Origin: Algibacter_G agarivorans | Lineage (GTDB): Bacteria; Bacteroidota; Bacteroidia; Flavobacteriales; Flavobacteriaceae | DNA length: 64,000 bases | Assembly (NCBI RefSeq): GCF_039543245.1 | Contig: NZ_BAABJJ010000044.1 | Coordinates: 186,001-250,000, forward strand | Direction of reading: 5' to 3' | Shown here: positions 52,348 to 61,000 of the stretch, piece by piece | Position numbering within the stretch: the stretch's first letter is position 1 | Layout: each line of letters opens with the position of its first letter | Made by a program: the position numbers and the translations under genes | The notes under the pieces: model-generated | Told to the model about the DNA's origin: nothing | Databases searched by the model: none | Seen by the model: the letters and a program-made list of their open reading frames with translations, nothing else

Positions 52348-52683
52348 TTAACTCACAACACTTCCATTTTTCACTTTATTTTCAGGTTTTAACAATATAA
52401 CATCCTTGCTATTCACAGCACCTAACACCAAACATGTGCTACTAAACTTGGCTATTTGTTTTTTTGGAAAATTAACCACCGCTACAATCTGTTTTTGAAG
52501 TAAATCTTCCTTTTTATAGAGCGTTGTGATTTGAGCTGACGATTTTTTAACACCTAAATCGCCAAAATCAATAATCAATTGATAGGCTGGATGTCGTGCT
52601 TCCGGGAAGTCGTTAACTTCTATTATAGTACCAATGCGTAGATCTACTTTGGTAAAGTCGTCAAAAATAATTGTCTTATCCAT
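52348..52683 (-). CDS. csaA: CsaA-type tRNA-binding-domain protein
   Basis: 111 residues consisting only of an EMAP/tRNA-binding OB fold: F-x-K-V-D-L-R-I-G-T-I, D-F-G-D-L-G-V-K-K-S-S-A-Q-I and N-F-P-K-K-Q-I. Length and motifs equal those of CsaA, a chaperone linked to protein export in Bacillus. Divergent from the thioredoxin-like gene (47 bp). Confidence 0.88.
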   Translation of the reverse strand: MDKTIIFDDFTKVDLRIGTIIEVNDFPEARHPAYQLIIDFGDLGVKKSSAQITTLYKKEDLLQKQIVAVVNFPKKQIAKFSSTCLVLGAVNSKDVILLKPENKVKNGSVVS

Positions 52684-52730
52684 TTTTTAAAAATACAAAT
52701 TATCACGAACTTTGAATAAAACATTTTATT

Positions 52731-53288
52731 ATGGCACGCACTCCTTCAAATATGCTTCCGATAGGAACAAAAGCACCAGATTTTTCACTTTTTGACACGG
52801 TTTCAGGTAATCGATTAAATTTTAATGAGTTAAAAGGTAATTTAGGGACAGTAATCATGTTTATATGCAACCATTGCCCTTTTGTAATTCATGTGAATTC
52901 TGAGTTAGTTGATATAGCAAACGCTTACGCGGAAAAAGGAATTAATTTTATTGCTATTTCCAGTAATGATGCTGTTAATTATCCGCAAGATTCTCCAGAA
53001 AAAATGAAGCTTCATGCTAAAAAGGAAAACTATCCATTTCCATATTTGTATGATGAAACGCAAAATATAGCAAAAGCTTATGATGCTGCTTGTACTCCTG
53101 ATCTTTACGTTTTTGATAATAATCTGGAGCTTGTTTACAGAGGTCAACTTGATAATTCTAGACCCGGAAACGGACTTCCAGTTACAGGAAAAGATTTGCG
53201 ATATGCTTTAGATTGTTTAATTGAAGGAAAAAAGAATACAGAAACTCAAAAGCCAAGTATAGGCTGTAATATTAAATGGAAATATTAG
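52731..53288 (+). CDS. Thioredoxin-fold peroxiredoxin-like protein
   Basis: 185 residues without a signal peptide. It has the AhpC/TSA-type layout with P-D-F-S-L-F-D near 17-23 and the redox motif C-N-H-C-P near residue 46. A late C-T-P-D-L-Y-V-F segment carries the cis-Pro position. Function in thiol or peroxide handling is likely but unproven. It overlaps the convergent GNAT gene by 4 bp. Confidence 0.87.
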   Translation: MARTPSNMLPIGTKAPDFSLFDTVSGNRLNFNELKGNLGTVIMFICNHCPFVIHVNSELVDIANAYAEKGINFIAISSNDAVNYPQDSPEKMKLHAKKENYPFPYLYDETQNIAKAYDAACTPDLYVFDNNLELVYRGQLDNSRPGNGLPVTGKDLRYALDCLIEGKKNTETQKPSIGCNIKWKY

Positions 53289-53770
53289 GTTAATTTTAAT
53301 TGCCAAATACCAACATTCTGCCATTTACCAAATTTTAAGCCTACTTCTTTTAAGTTAGCCACTTGCTCGAATCCAAATTTTTCATGAAGTTTAATACTGG
53401 CTTCATTAGGAATAGTTAACACACCCAAAACGGTATGCAGATTAGTTTCTTTGAGCAAGCTTAATAATTCAGCATATAATTTAGTACCTATTCGCTTTCC
53501 GTACGAATTATGCTTTACATAAACGGTAGATTCCACCACATAATCATAAGCCGGTTTTGGTCTAAATCTGCTACCGTATGCATACCCTAATATCTCATTA
53601 TTTTCCTCATAAATAATAAAAGGGTAATCTGCATTAATATGGTTTAATTTATCTTCAAATGCTTTAAGTGATAGTGCTTCAATATCAAAAGTAACTGTAG
53701 TATGCAACACATAATAGTTATATATATCTAGTAATGCTTGAGCATCATTTATATGTACGGGTCTAATCAT
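53285..53770 (-). CDS. GNAT N-acetyltransferase (phosphinothricin/Pat type)
   Basis: 161 residues with the GNAT core: E-S-T-V-Y-V-K-H-N-S-Y-G-K-R-I-G-T (acetyl-CoA loop, Q/RxxGxG/A-like) and H-E-K-F-G-F near the end. The N-terminal I-R-P-V-H-I-N-D-A-Q fits Pat-like amino-acid acetyltransferases. The substrate is not known. It starts immediately after the stop of the YfiT-like gene, so they are probably coupled. Confidence 0.88.
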   Translation of the reverse strand: MIRPVHINDAQALLDIYNYYVLHTTVTFDIEALSLKAFEDKLNHINADYPFIIYEENNEILGYAYGSRFRPKPAYDYVVESTVYVKHNSYGKRIGTKLYAELLSLLKETNLHTVLGVLTIPNEASIKLHEKFGFEQVANLKEVGLKFGKWQNVGIWQLKLT

Positions 53771-54316
53771 TTAAATCCAACCTTTACGCTTCATCAAATT
53801 TTCTATATGCGCATAATGATGGTTGCTGTGCCATGCATAATTCCCCACATTATAACTAAGCAAAACGGCACTATTAGTTTCCGGATGAATAAAACTTTTG
53901 TTTAAATCATCCTCAGATAATGTTTTTAATAAATAAACCAATTTAAAATGGATAGCCTTAATATGGTGTAAAGACATATCTAATGGAGCGAATTTAGAAT
54001 CTATAAGTTCTGCCCAACGATCTTCATAATAGGCTTTAATAATTGGTTTATCTTCAGTTAATGCCCATTTAAAACGTGTATAACTATGATGATGACTATC
54101 AGAAACATGATGAACCACTTGCCTTATTGTCCAACCACCTGGTCTATAAACAGTGTCCAATTTTCTATCTGTTAAGCCATTAACTAGGTTTTCTAATCGG
54201 TTTGGAAAATGCTCTAATATAGAGATCCAGCTTTCAATATGTTGTTTGGAAATAGTGTTTGGACAAACAAATTGTCCAATAGGATATTTAAGGTTTTGTA
54301 GTTCTTGCTCTGTCAT
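53771..54316 (-). CDS. YfiT/BstA-like DinB metal-dependent transferase
   Basis: 181 residues: L-K-Y-P-I-G-Q-F opening, R-P-G-G-W-T-I-R-Q-V-V-H-H-V (first His), Y-A-W-H-S-N-H-H-Y-A-H (last His cluster). This is the BstA/YfiT subgroup of DinB proteins, which transfer thiols such as bacillithiol to electrophiles. Cytoplasmic. Followed by a GNAT gene in the same unit. Confidence 0.9.
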   Translation of the reverse strand: MTEQELQNLKYPIGQFVCPNTISKQHIESWISILEHFPNRLENLVNGLTDRKLDTVYRPGGWTIRQVVHHVSDSHHHSYTRFKWALTEDKPIIKAYYEDRWAELIDSKFAPLDMSLHHIKAIHFKLVYLLKTLSEDDLNKSFIHPETNSAVLLSYNVGNYAWHSNHHYAHIENLMKRKGWI

Positions 54317-54336
54317 AAAAACAAAGATAAAAAATA

Positions 54337-54759
54337 CTAGGCAACAATGGCACTCCCTTTTTTAGTCCAATTTACAGCGGAGTAAATAGAGTTAAAGTTT
54401 TTTATTTTATTTCTAAAAAATAATTCTTCAACCATTAAATTCATGATACCGAACTTATTATCACTTACCACATAATAGCCTTTTAAGTAGTAATGGTTTT
54501 TAAAAAACTTCAACCAATCCATAGCAACAACAGCATAAGGGTTGATACGGTTCGAAATGTATATCAGATCCCTTCCGTCTGTACCTAAAAAACAAGACAC
54601 ATCATCAACAATCTGTTTAGCATGATTGTTCCAACTAAAATTAACACCTTGATTAATTTCAGAAACTATAAATCCGTCAAAAATAAAGATATCTCCAAAA
54701 GAATAATTCAACTCTTTAAGAACTTCGGAATATAAATCTGTTTGTTTTACACTTATCAC
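54337..54759 (-). CDS. Conserved-looking hypothetical protein, STAS/SpoIIAA-like shape
   Basis: 140 residues without signal or membrane segment. Alternating strands and helices (S-F-G-D-I-F-I-F-D-G-F-I-V-S-E-I; G-Y-Y-V-V-S-D-N-K-F-G) suggest a small alpha/beta domain. I do not recognise a family with certainty. It lies 20 bp upstream of the YfiT-like gene on the same strand, so may form a three-gene unit with it and GNAT. Confidence 0.6.
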   Translation of the reverse strand: MISVKQTDLYSEVLKELNYSFGDIFIFDGFIVSEINQGVNFSWNNHAKQIVDDVSCFLGTDGRDLIYISNRINPYAVVAMDWLKFFKNHYYLKGYYVVSDNKFGIMNLMVEELFFRNKIKNFNSIYSAVNWTKKGSAIVA

Positions 54760-54849
54760 AGTGCAAAAATATATTTAACAAAGTATAGTAAAGAATATAA
54801 TCGATGAACCAAATAATTATCAGCCATTTGGTTAATTAGAAACAAAAAA

Positions 54850-54872
54850 AAGACTGCCTTTTCAGACAGTCT
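54850..54872 (-). terminator. Terminator behind the peptidyl-prolyl isomerase gene
   Basis: AAGACTG/CAGTCTT stem followed on the minus strand by a run of eight T, 25 bp after the stop codon. Confidence 0.75.
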
Positions 54873-54897
54873 TATATTTTTATATAAAATTTTTACT

Positions 54898-55830
54898 TTA
54901 TTTCACATCCATCAACTCAACATCGAAAACTAAAGTAGCATCCGGTGGTATAACACCTCCAGCTCCTGCACTACCATATCCTAAATGACTTGGTATTACA
55001 AAACGCGCTTTATCTCCAATTTTTAATAATTGAATACCTTCATCCCATCCTGGAATAACTTGACCAACACCTAAAGGAAAATCGATAGGCTCATTGCGTT
55101 TGTACGAAGAATCAAAAACAGTACCGTCAGATAACTGCCCTTTATAATGTACAGAAACGGTTTTACCTTTTTCTGCTTTAGCACCTTGACCTTCTTGAAT
55201 AATTTGATAACGCAATCCGCTATCTGTTTTATTAAAACCCGAAGCAATTTTTTCTAACTCAGCTTCAGCTTTAGCTTTTGCTTCTGCTAGTTTTTTTTCT
55301 CTAGAACCTTCAAATGTTCTAAATGATTCCACAGGATTAAATGCCTCAGCATCTGCCCCTACTCTAATAATTTCTAAAGTTTCAATTATATCGCCTTGTT
55401 CTGTAGCATCAACAACTTCTTGCCCATGTTCTACTTTTCCAAAAACGGTGTGCTTACCATCTAACCAACTGGTTTCAATATGGGTTATAAAAAACTGACT
55501 TCCGTTAGTTCCTGGTCCCGCATTTGCCATTGATAAAATCCCTGGTCCATCATGCTTTAAATCTGGATGAAACTCATCATCAAATTGATACCCTGGATTC
55601 CCAGAACCAGATCCTTGTGGGCAACCACCTTGAATCATAAAATCTGGAATTACCCTATGAAACTTTAAACCATTATAATATGGTGTTCCTTGAGGTTTAA
55701 CCTTGTTTTCTAAGTTCCCTTCTGCTAAAGCTACAAAGTGCCCAACTGTTCCTGGTGTTTTTTTGTACTCTAAAGCAACAAGGATTTCTCCTTTTGTTGT
55801 ATTAAATTTTGCGTATAATCCGTCTTGCAT
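54898..55830 (-). CDS. Cyclophilin-FKBP fusion peptidyl-prolyl isomerase
   Basis: 310 residues from the ATG at 55830; an upstream in-frame ATG at 55869 would add 13 residues outside the domain and is less likely. The N-terminal cyclophilin domain (about 5-165) shows F-H-R-V-I-P-D-F-M-I-Q-G-G and N-G-S-Q-F-F-I-T. After an Ala/Lys/Glu-rich helix, the FKBP domain (about 215-310) shows V-S-V-H-Y-K-G and F-V-I-P-S-H-L-G-Y-G. Two unrelated isomerase folds in one protein. Probably cytoplasmic. Confidence 0.9.
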   Translation of the reverse strand: MQDGLYAKFNTTKGEILVALEYKKTPGTVGHFVALAEGNLENKVKPQGTPYYNGLKFHRVIPDFMIQGGCPQGSGSGNPGYQFDDEFHPDLKHDGPGILSMANAGPGTNGSQFFITHIETSWLDGKHTVFGKVEHGQEVVDATEQGDIIETLEIIRVGADAEAFNPVESFRTFEGSREKKLAEAKAKAEAELEKIASGFNKTDSGLRYQIIQEGQGAKAEKGKTVSVHYKGQLSDGTVFDSSYKRNEPIDFPLGVGQVIPGWDEGIQLLKIGDKARFVIPSHLGYGSAGAGGVIPPDATLVFDVELMDVK

Positions 55831-55930
55831 TGTTGTGGTTTTTAAGAAAGTGCAAATATATGAAATCATTTATGATTATAGTTTTGTGCTTTATAATTAT
55901 AATTCTAGTTTTACCAAAATTATTTTGTTT

Positions 55931-56371
55931 ATGAAATTTAAGTTCGATAAAATCTTTGGTGCTTTTGGGAATGCTCATGCCATACAGCCAACTCATGATG
56001 ATAATTACATCAAGGATATTATAAACTCTATTGATGAAGACCCTTTTGCTATTTCTGAACAAAATGTGCTGTTTGCAAAAACTTCCGAATTAGGAGGATA
56101 CTTTTATGTAATTGCTATAATTGTAGGCCGTTTTAAAATTAAAACCATGAAAGGTGCAAAACTCGCAATACAAGGAAATGAGTTTGATTTAATCTTAAAT
56201 TCGGATACAGATGAATTTGAATCCGACCACTCTAATGTGTCTAATAGATTTATTACAAGGATAGATTTTCAGATTGAAAAAGAGGATGTTTCTAAATTTG
56301 ACAAAGCGTCTATTGAATCTTTAAAGTTATCTGCCAAAAAACAGGAGGTTTTATTCAATACTAATCGTTAA
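55931..56371 (+). CDS. Hypothetical protein, 146 residues
   Basis: The ATG at 55931 is preferred; the open frame extends further upstream only through the promoter region of the divergent isomerase gene. It starts M-K-F-K-F-D-K-I-F-G and has a beta-rich middle (F-K-I-K-T-M-K-G-A-K-L-A-I-Q-G) and charged C-terminus. No signal or membrane segment. Family not recognised. It lies upstream of the third cassette-like unit. Confidence 0.65.
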   Translation: MKFKFDKIFGAFGNAHAIQPTHDDNYIKDIINSIDEDPFAISEQNVLFAKTSELGGYFYVIAIIVGRFKIKTMKGAKLAIQGNEFDLILNSDTDEFESDHSNVSNRFITRIDFQIEKEDVSKFDKASIESLKLSAKKQEVLFNTNR

Positions 56372-56543
56372 TTACTTACTTCAGTATAATCTTTTGAAAC
56401 TGATGACACTCGCTTTCACGGAAGATTGTGATGACTAAATACAACAAATGATTGAAATTAGTTTTACACTCTTGTTACCTCAAAAAAATTACTATAGCAA
56501 AAAAAGTCTGTTAGATAATACTATAAAAAAAATTATCTTTACG

Positions 56544-56622
56544 GGATAACGGTAACAAAAAAGTTACTATATCCTCACTTATTTACGGGATATCGGTAAT
56601 AAAAGTTACTATATAACGAGTT
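56544..56622 (+). repeat. 79-bp cassette leader, copy 2, with two tandem units
   Basis: Ungapped match to 34083-34161. Here both internal units are clear: GGGATAACGGTAACAAAAAAG and GGGATATCGGTAATAAAAG about 43 bp apart, each followed by TTACTATAT. It ends ATATAACGAGTT, next to the gene's inverted repeat. 56372-56543 contains no gene. Confidence 0.8.
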
Positions 56623-56628
56623 AGGTGC
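56620..56628. repeat. Cassette-specific inverted repeat, left arm (PLD-HA gene)
   Basis: GTTAGGTGC; complement GCCCCTAAC at 58274-58282 differs at one of nine bases. GTTAGGT fits the integron core GTTRRRY. Pairing continues outward (TATATAAC against GTTATATAA in the 3' flank). Confidence 0.65.
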
Positions 56629-56650
56629 AAGCAAAAACGAACGACAGTAA

Positions 56651-58252
56651 ATGAAAACAACTTTTTTAGGAAACGGACTTGATTCTGAAAATAAAAATAA
56701 TGTCAGAAAACAACTTGCTGAATCTTTTGAAAGTAAAGTCTACAATAAATTTAATGGCTTTGTTGCTTTTGCAACACTATCTGGTGTTAGTTCATTAAAG
56801 TCTAATCTTGGAACAGCTAAATCAAATTACGAACACATTCGTTTTTACATTGGAATTGACAACAATGTTACTTCAGAAGATGCACTAAAATTTCTATTAA
56901 ATCATAATATAGAAACTTACATCTATCACGATGAACTTAATAAGCGTTCTATTTATCATCCAAAATTATTCATATTTGAAGGTGTTGATTTTTCTAGAAT
57001 AATTATTGGATCATCAAACCTTACTTATCAAGCATTAAATACAAATTTAGAAGCTTCAATTAAATTCGACTTTTCATCTAAAACTAGTTCTAAAGGATTA
57101 AATACGCTTACCGAAATCAAACAATATTACTCAAGTCTTATAGACCTTTCTTCACCAAATATTAATTTACTTACAGAAGAACTATTAAAGGAGTTAGTTA
57201 AGAAAAAGTTATTATCAAATTATAACGATGAGCCAAAAACAGATAATGATGAAGACGATGATGATAAGTCTGGAAATAATTACGAGAAAAAATTCACAGA
57301 AAACGACAAAATTAAGTTTGAAACGATAATAGAAAGATATATAATATATAAACAAAACGAAAGACCTTCTGGAATAGTCAGTAAGCACACTCAAGATATC
57401 GAATTATTTAGATGGTATCAGAAAATGCACTCACTTTACGGTCAAGGCGAAAACTCATTACCTTATGAATATTTCGAGAGATTATTAGACATAGATTTTC
57501 CTTTTGATGGAATTGGTCTGAAACGTAAACAGTTAATAAAATGGCATAAAGATTTCCAGAAAGTTATAGATTATAAAAACAAGGTTGACCCAGATAAAAA
57601 ATATACTTATGTTCCTCAATTTAAGAATAAATCAAATGAATATTATGAAGTTGGTTTATGGTGTGCTCAACAAAAACAAAGAAGAAAGGGAAATAAAAAT
57701 TATGGTATCGAATGGAGTAAAGAAGAAGAAGATAAAATGAATTCCATAAATTTTGTTTGGAATGTTTCTACTTTAGGTTTCAGAACTACAGAGGATAAAT
57801 GGTCAGATACATATGTAGAACTAGAAAATTATTACTCAAAGAAAAATAATTATAAAACTGTACCATCACAAAAAACATACATTGGACATTGGTTAAGCGA
57901 CCAAATGTCATTTAAAACAAAACAAGACAGAGAGAATAGAACTGATTTATTGAGTATTGAGAAAGAAAAAATGTTAGGCAAACTACTGTATGAAAATGGT
58001 GTTGAATGGGAGTACAAAAAGCAAAAACATCGTGAATCAATAGAAGAGGGGTTAAAAAATTGGAGAGAGCTTGAGAATTGGAAAAACAAATTAGGAAATA
58101 GAAAACCAACAAAGGAGGAAAAAGCATATTATAAGCCAATTAAAGGTTGGATAGCCTCAATTAGAAATAGAAGTAAAACCTGGAAAGATAAAGATTTATG
58201 GAAAAAGGAAATGTTAATCAAAGCTGGATTTCCTCTTCCTGATAATGAATAA
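56651..58252 (+). CDS. PLD-like nuclease domain fused to helicase-associated repeats (cassette gene 3)
   Basis: 533 residues. Residues of about 20-165 resemble a phospholipase-D-type nuclease domain of the NgoFVII/restriction-helicase kind: Y-H-P-K-L-F-I-F-E-G (H-x-K) near 110 and I-I-I-G-S-S-N-L-T near 125. Only one H-x-K is visible, so a dimer would be needed. An acidic linker (about 195-215) follows. Then three or so Trp-rich helicase-associated (HA) repeats (about 330-525) carry patterns such as Y-E-V-G-L-W-C-A-Q-Q-K, Y-I-G-H-W-L-S-D-Q and I-K-G-W-I-A-S-I-R. No helicase motor is present. Anti-phage or DNA-targeting activity is inference. Confidence 0.65.
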   Translation: MKTTFLGNGLDSENKNNVRKQLAESFESKVYNKFNGFVAFATLSGVSSLKSNLGTAKSNYEHIRFYIGIDNNVTSEDALKFLLNHNIETYIYHDELNKRSIYHPKLFIFEGVDFSRIIIGSSNLTYQALNTNLEASIKFDFSSKTSSKGLNTLTEIKQYYSSLIDLSSPNINLLTEELLKELVKKKLLSNYNDEPKTDNDEDDDDKSGNNYEKKFTENDKIKFETIIERYIIYKQNERPSGIVSKHTQDIELFRWYQKMHSLYGQGENSLPYEYFERLLDIDFPFDGIGLKRKQLIKWHKDFQKVIDYKNKVDPDKKYTYVPQFKNKSNEYYEVGLWCAQQKQRRKGNKNYGIEWSKEEEDKMNSINFVWNVSTLGFRTTEDKWSDTYVELENYYSKKNNYKTVPSQKTYIGHWLSDQMSFKTKQDRENRTDLLSIEKEKMLGKLLYENGVEWEYKKQKHRESIEEGLKNWRELENWKNKLGNRKPTKEEKAYYKPIKGWIASIRNRSKTWKDKDLWKKEMLIKAGFPLPDNE

Positions 58253-58273
58253 AATAAAAGTAGAAGAATGCCA

Positions 58274-58318
58274 GCCCCTAACATGCTTATATAACAAGTA
58301 AAATGTAAATAAATTCCT
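58274..58318. other. 3' cassette flank of the PLD-HA gene
   Basis: GCCCCTAAC followed by ATGCTTATATAACAAGTAAA and further bases matching 36005-36043 behind the YD-like gene. The outer right half of a full attC-like site is missing; the sequence passes into unrelated DNA before 58443. Confidence 0.6.
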
Positions 58319-58442
58319 TAATATCAAAAACTCACTTAGGATACTATCTACAGATTTGAATTCCGAAAGCTTATTAAGCTATACAGGAATAGAAGTCTAC
58401 TATTTTATTTGAGATTTTAAAAATTTATTTAACAACAAACCT

Positions 58443-59135
58443 CTATCCAACAGATTTAGGCAAATGAACTCCTTTAACAAGTACTACAACACCCGTAGCC
58501 ACCAACCAAATTACTTTAACATGAAATAGTGGTTTATAGATTTCATAATTATCAGGAATTCCCATAACAACAGCCATAGCAGCAAGACCCAATAGTAGTG
58601 TAAACCAACCCAACCACTTACTTACTATATGCCATTTAATCAAACCATAGCCCAACAAGACCAAACCAACACCAGAAAAGACACGACCGAATCGTATAAA
58701 ACAAGTAACATATTGGTTTGTGTACAAAATATCATTTACAAAGGTTTGGATTTCAACGGCAGACTTCCCTGCTGTTTGACCAACGCCCCAAGCACCAAAA
58801 TTATAAAAATAAGCGTTTGCAATCGCCAAGGTAAACGTACCTATAATCAACATACCAGCACCTGGCAATATGAGTACACGATAAGGTTTCCTTGCCGTTA
58901 CGGACACCAAAGCAAATAAAGCAATGCCCATGGTAACCCAACCAAAAATATGAATACGATACATCCAAATCCAAGTCCAAACGTTTTCACCAATGGCTTC
59001 AAAATCTGAAGCTACAATATATTCGCCAATATGATGAGGAGATAATGCCCAACCAAACCATAATAGCAATGCCGCTACAATAAATGCCCAACCTGTAAAG
59101 TTGGTCTCGAAATCTTTTGTCATGATATTCATCAT
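58443..59135 (-). CDS. Seven-helix membrane protein, divergent partner of the sulfite-oxidase operon
   Basis: 230 residues with about seven membrane helices; a later Met (M-T-K-D-F, residue 5) could be the start. His34, His35 (S-P-H-H-I-G) and others lie near helix ends and might bind haem or quinone, but no family is recognised. It is divergent from the molybdoenzyme operon (128 bp between), so a link in electron transfer is a guess from position. Confidence 0.6.
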   Translation of the reverse strand: MMNIMTKDFETNFTGWAFIVAALLLWFGWALSPHHIGEYIVASDFEAIGENVWTWIWMYRIHIFGWVTMGIALFALVSVTARKPYRVLILPGAGMLIIGTFTLAIANAYFYNFGAWGVGQTAGKSAVEIQTFVNDILYTNQYVTCFIRFGRVFSGVGLVLLGYGLIKWHIVSKWLGWFTLLLGLAAMAVVMGIPDNYEIYKPLFHVKVIWLVATGVVVLVKGVHLPKSVG

Positions 59136-59263
59136 TGTGTGGTTTTAAGTAATTATGCAATTTAGCATTATATCTAAAATTATAATGTAACATTGGTTAC
59201 AAGAAAAGATAATCAGAAACTGTAACTTGTGTAATTAATTTATAAACCTATAAATTAAGTATT

Positions 59264-60484
59264 TTGAAAAGAAGAGATTTCGTAAAAAAAGCAGCAGTAA
59301 GTTCATTCGCCACGCTTATAGGAACAGAGCTTGTTTTTGGCTCTCAAATGATCGATGGTTATGTTCCTTTAGCATTACAAGACCCTGACCCTTTTAAACT
59401 ATTTAACAAGCATAAAGACATGGTTGTGCTAAATGATAAACCATGGAATATTGAAGCACAAGCACATTTATTAGATGATAAGATGACACCTAATTCGTGT
59501 ATGTTCATCAGAAATAATGGATTGGTACCAGAAGGCATAGACCCAAAAACATGGACACTCACGATTGATGGCGAGTCGGTTAAAAACAAAAAAGCATACA
59601 CATTGTCCGATTTAAAATCTAAATTCGAGCAACATACCTACCAATTAACCTTAGAATGCGGTGGCAATGGTCGTGCTGAATTTGACCCACCAGCAAAAGG
59701 AAACCAATGGACTATTGGTGCCGTACATTGTGCCTCATGGACGGGTGTACGTTTACGTGATGTACTTGAAGATGCAGGTATTAAAAGTGATGCTGTTTAT
59801 ATTGGGTATCATGCCGTAGATAAACACCTTAGTATGGATCCTAAAAAGGAACCCATTTCCAGAGGTTGCCCCATGTCTAAAGCCATGCAAGACGAAACGC
59901 TTTTAGCCTTTAAAATGAATGGTGACGATATACCACTAATTCATGGGTATCCTTTACGCTTGGTTGCAGGTGGTTGGCCAGCTTCGGTTTCTGGCAAGTG
60001 GATCAACAGAATTAGTATTCGGAATAAAGTACATGATGGCACAAAAATGACTGGAACTGCTTATAGAGTCCCTTGTGAACCTGTTGCTCCAGGAGAAAAA
60101 GTGAAAGATGAAGACATGTGCATCATAGAGTCTATGCCAGTAAAATCATTAATAACCTACCCTAAAACGGGGGCAATAATAAAAAATGGAAAGCCTTTAA
60201 ATATTAGAGGTCATGCTTGGGCAGGAGAATTAGAGGTTGGTAAAATGGAATATTCCATAGATTTTGGTTCTACTTGGAGCATTTGCCCTATTGAAAAACC
60301 GGTTAATCGTTTAGCTTGGCAACATTTTTCGGCCACAGTAGATTTTCCAAAATCTGGCTACTATGAAGTTTGGGCAAGAGCAACAGATACCAATGGTATA
60401 GCCCAACCTATGCTATTACCCGGTTGGAATCCAAAGGGGTATTTAAATAATGCATGCCATAGAATAGCTGTAAAAGTTATATAA
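59264..60484 (+). CDS. Exported sulfite-oxidase-type molybdoenzyme
   Basis: 406 residues, TTG start at 59264. A twin-arginine signal opens it (K-R-R-D-F-V-K-K-A-A-V). The molybdopterin domain has L-E-C-G-G-N-G-R, with Cys132 as molybdenum ligand, and W-T-G-V-R-L-R-D-V-L. The C-terminal dimerisation domain (about 290-406) includes G-H-A-W-A-G and Y-E-V-W-A-R-A-T-D. Family members oxidise sulfite or reduce sulfoxides in the periplasm. A cytochrome c gene abuts the stop, as in SorAB sulfite dehydrogenases. Confidence 0.85.
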   Translation: MKRRDFVKKAAVSSFATLIGTELVFGSQMIDGYVPLALQDPDPFKLFNKHKDMVVLNDKPWNIEAQAHLLDDKMTPNSCMFIRNNGLVPEGIDPKTWTLTIDGESVKNKKAYTLSDLKSKFEQHTYQLTLECGGNGRAEFDPPAKGNQWTIGAVHCASWTGVRLRDVLEDAGIKSDAVYIGYHAVDKHLSMDPKKEPISRGCPMSKAMQDETLLAFKMNGDDIPLIHGYPLRLVAGGWPASVSGKWINRISIRNKVHDGTKMTGTAYRVPCEPVAPGEKVKDEDMCIIESMPVKSLITYPKTGAIIKNGKPLNIRGHAWAGELEVGKMEYSIDFGSTWSICPIEKPVNRLAWQHFSATVDFPKSGYYEVWARATDTNGIAQPMLLPGWNPKGYLNNACHRIAVKVI

Positions 60485-60961
60485 ATGAGTAATGACGAGA
60501 AAGTGTTTAGAGCACAAGTTAGAAAAGTGTATCGCCTTTTGATGCTGCTTTTTGTCTTGTTTGTAATTACTGGAGGTGGATTGATGTATTACATGGCTAA
60601 TCCAGACATCTTTGATTTTATGTCGAAATCTAAAACTGTAACATTAGAACCTGTTGAAGTTGATGAAGATCGGATTGAAAATGGAATTCATGTAAGAACT
60701 GGTTTGGTTGATGCTGAAGGATTGATGACCGTTGTAAATAATTGCACCAATTGTCATTCCTCAAAATTAGTGACACAAAACAGAATGAATGCCGAACGTT
60801 GGAATGCAACAATAAAGTGGATGCAAGAAACACAAAACCTTTGGGATTTAGGCAGAAATCAAGAGGTTATTGTTAATTATTTAGTCACCAATTATCCGCC
60901 AATAGCTAAAGGAAGACGAATGATTTTAACAGATATCGATTGGTATGAATTTGAGGATTAA
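60485..60961 (+). CDS. Membrane-anchored monohaem cytochrome c
   Basis: 158 residues: uncleaved membrane anchor (about 17-37) then a small domain with one haem site C-T-N-C-H at 87-91 and a downstream Met (K-W-M-Q-E, 113) as possible axial ligand. It begins at the base after the molybdoenzyme stop and is surely its electron acceptor (SorB-like role). Length is near SorB plus an anchor. Confidence 0.82.
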   Translation: MSNDEKVFRAQVRKVYRLLMLLFVLFVITGGGLMYYMANPDIFDFMSKSKTVTLEPVEVDEDRIENGIHVRTGLVDAEGLMTVVNNCTNCHSSKLVTQNRMNAERWNATIKWMQETQNLWDLGRNQEVIVNYLVTNYPPIAKGRRMILTDIDWYEFED

Positions 60962-61000
60962 TACCATATTATTTTTACTAATAGTTTAACACAAATTAAA

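Noticed and set aside
55831..55869. ATG at 55869 as start of the cyclophilin-FKBP protein
   Set aside because: The extra residues are not part of either domain and do not form a convincing signal peptide; ATG 55830 starts M-Q-D-G-L-Y at the domain edge.
55703..55930. N-terminal extension of the gene at 55931
   Set aside because: It runs antisense through the start of the isomerase gene; the ATG at 55931 gives a compact protein.
34000..58400. A genuine integron with integrase
   Set aside because: The flanks look cassette-like, but no tyrosine recombinase or IntI is encoded anywhere in the window, so I describe the units as cassette-like only.
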